A stretch of DNA of 14,804 nt from Candidatus Adiutrix sp. (GTDB taxonomy: Bacteria; Desulfobacterota; Desulfarculia; Adiutricales; Adiutricaceae). How positions within the stretch are numbered: position 1 is the stretch's first letter; every line of letters begins with the position of its first letter. This document shows positions 14,067-14,804 of this stretch, in pieces. Position numbers and translations under genes: made by a program. Below the pieces are notes generated by a model. The model had not been told where the DNA came from. It worked only from the letters and a program-made list of their open reading frames with translations, and made no database searches. The DNA lies in assembly GCA_031273445.1 (NCBI GenBank), contig JAISRV010000073.1:1-14804 (forward strand), written 5' to 3'.

Positions 14067-14804
14067 GACGGCCGCGCGGCCCAAGCGCCGGCGTTGGGCG
14101 TAGGCGACCAGGGCCAGCAATAGGAGGCCGGGGCTGCTGAACATCCATTTGGCCGGGCGCGGCGCCGGGGTTTCGAGGCCCAGCACTTCGGTGGGGTCGT
14201 CCATATTTACGCCCAGCTTTTCCAGGCGGCTGTTGACGGCCACGTCGTCTATCATCAGACGCGGGCCGGAACCTCCGGCGCGGCCCTCCCAGGCCAGCCG
14301 GACGCCGGCGCTGGCCAGACGCTCTTCGGCGCTTTGTCCCGTCCAGGGCAAAACGACCACCTGGTCTTTGACGCGGCCGTCGCCAAAAGTGGTGAGGAGA
14401 TGCAGGCGCATGGCCTGACCAGGTTCAAGGGCGGCGACGGCCGCCTCTGTCCGGGCCGGGGGCTGTTCCTGGTAGGGGTGGAAGAGGAGGTCGTGGGGAA
14501 TGTCCGGGCGGAAGAGGAAGATCATGGCCGCCAGCAGCAGCAGCGTTTCATGCCGGCGGTTGCGGATGAACATGAAGCGCTGGGTGGCGCTGGCGAAGGC
14601 CATGCAGGCCAAGCCGGCGGTCAGGAGCACCCAGAGGAAATGCCAGACGCCCTGGAGGCCGATGAGCAGAATTTCTTGGTTATATAGAAAAACGAAGGGC
14701 AATACCGCCGTGCGCAGTTCGTAAATGAAGCCCTGCACCCCGGTTTTGAAGGGGTCGCCGCCGGAGATGCCCGAGGCGGCGAAGGCGGCCAGGGCCACCG
14801 GCGG
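14049..14804 (-). CDS. TRAP transporter fused permease, C-terminal part (cut by window edge)
   Basis: The reading frame is open through the right edge, so only the last 251 or so residues are seen. They begin with PPVALAAFAASGISGGDP, a segment typical of the large (12-TM, DctM-like) TRAP permease domain. Next come membrane helices including FVFLYNQEILLIG and a pair around WHFLWVLLTAGLACMAFA. A soluble stretch (DGRVKDQVVVLPW, GPRLMIDDVAVNSRLEKLG) resembles the DUF3394 tail of 4TM/12TM fused TRAP permeases. A final helix (SPGLLLLALVAYA) and a basic tail close the protein. Such proteins import organic acids or other solutes with a TAXI-type binding protein, not visible here. A start at the GTG 14798 is an artefact of the edge. 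The last five residues come from a dispersed repeat, so the end may have been altered by it. Confidence 0.85.
   Translation of the reverse strand, partial: PPVALAAFAASGISGGDPFKTGVQGFIYELRTAVLPFVFLYNQEILLIGLQGVWHFLWVLLTAGLACMAFASATQRFMFIRNRRHETLLLLAAMIFLFRPDIPHDLLFHPYQEQPPARTEAAVAALEPGQAMRLHLLTTFGDGRVKDQVVVLPWTGQSAEERLASAGVRLAWEGRAGGSGPRLMIDDVAVNSRLEKLGVNMDDPTEVLGLETPAPRPAKWMFSSPGLLLLALVAYAQRRRLGRAAVGCSAS

Overview
The window looks like chromosomal DNA from a GC-rich, Gram-negative-type anaerobe. The gene content points that way: a ferredoxin-dependent 2-oxoacid oxidoreductase, phosphotransbutyrylase/butyrate kinase, a LIV-type ABC importer, an Amt/PII pair behind a sigma-54-like promoter, and a TRAP permease of the fused type. 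A Desulfobacterota (deltaproteobacterial) host is my best guess at low to moderate confidence; no rRNA or tRNA marker is present to test it.

Layout. (1) 1-6795, plus strand: a TetR-family regulator followed by a Glu/Leu/Phe/Val-type amino-acid dehydrogenase, iorA, iorB, buk and ptb. Together they read as an amino-acid fermentation module: oxidative deamination to a 2-oxoacid, ferredoxin-linked oxidative decarboxylation to an acyl- or arylacetyl-CoA, then phosphotransacylation and kinase action to give ATP and the free acid. Two related palindromic leader elements precede tetR and ptb. (2) 6796-7097: a convergent intergenic region with two strong 12-bp hairpins. (3) 7098-8826, minus strand: amt then glnK, with a good sigma-54-type promoter upstream of amt. 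(4) 8827-9272: a divergent intergenic region with two copies of a small palindromic repeat and a stem-loop. (5) 9273-13958, plus strand: substrate-binding protein, livH, livM, livG, livF, a complete branched-chain (or related) amino-acid ABC importer. livM carries an apparent one-base deletion, and the livM/livG junction carries an 80-bp tandem repeat of the livG start region. (6) 14049 to the right edge, minus strand: the 3' part of a fused TRAP transporter permease.

How the parts fit (inference): the LIV importer could supply branched-chain or aromatic amino acids to the dehydrogenase/IOR/Ptb/Buk pathway. Amt/GlnK handle ammonium, which the dehydrogenase would also release. The sigma-54-like site suggests that amt-glnK is controlled by nitrogen supply.

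The most unusual DNA is the triplicated livM/livG junction, where ATGA stop/start overlaps chain livM, two 27-residue mini-ORFs and livG. Next are the covarying palindromes before tetR and ptb, and the GGATGC-GGA-GCATCC repeat, which in one copy supplies the last codons of the TRAP gene.
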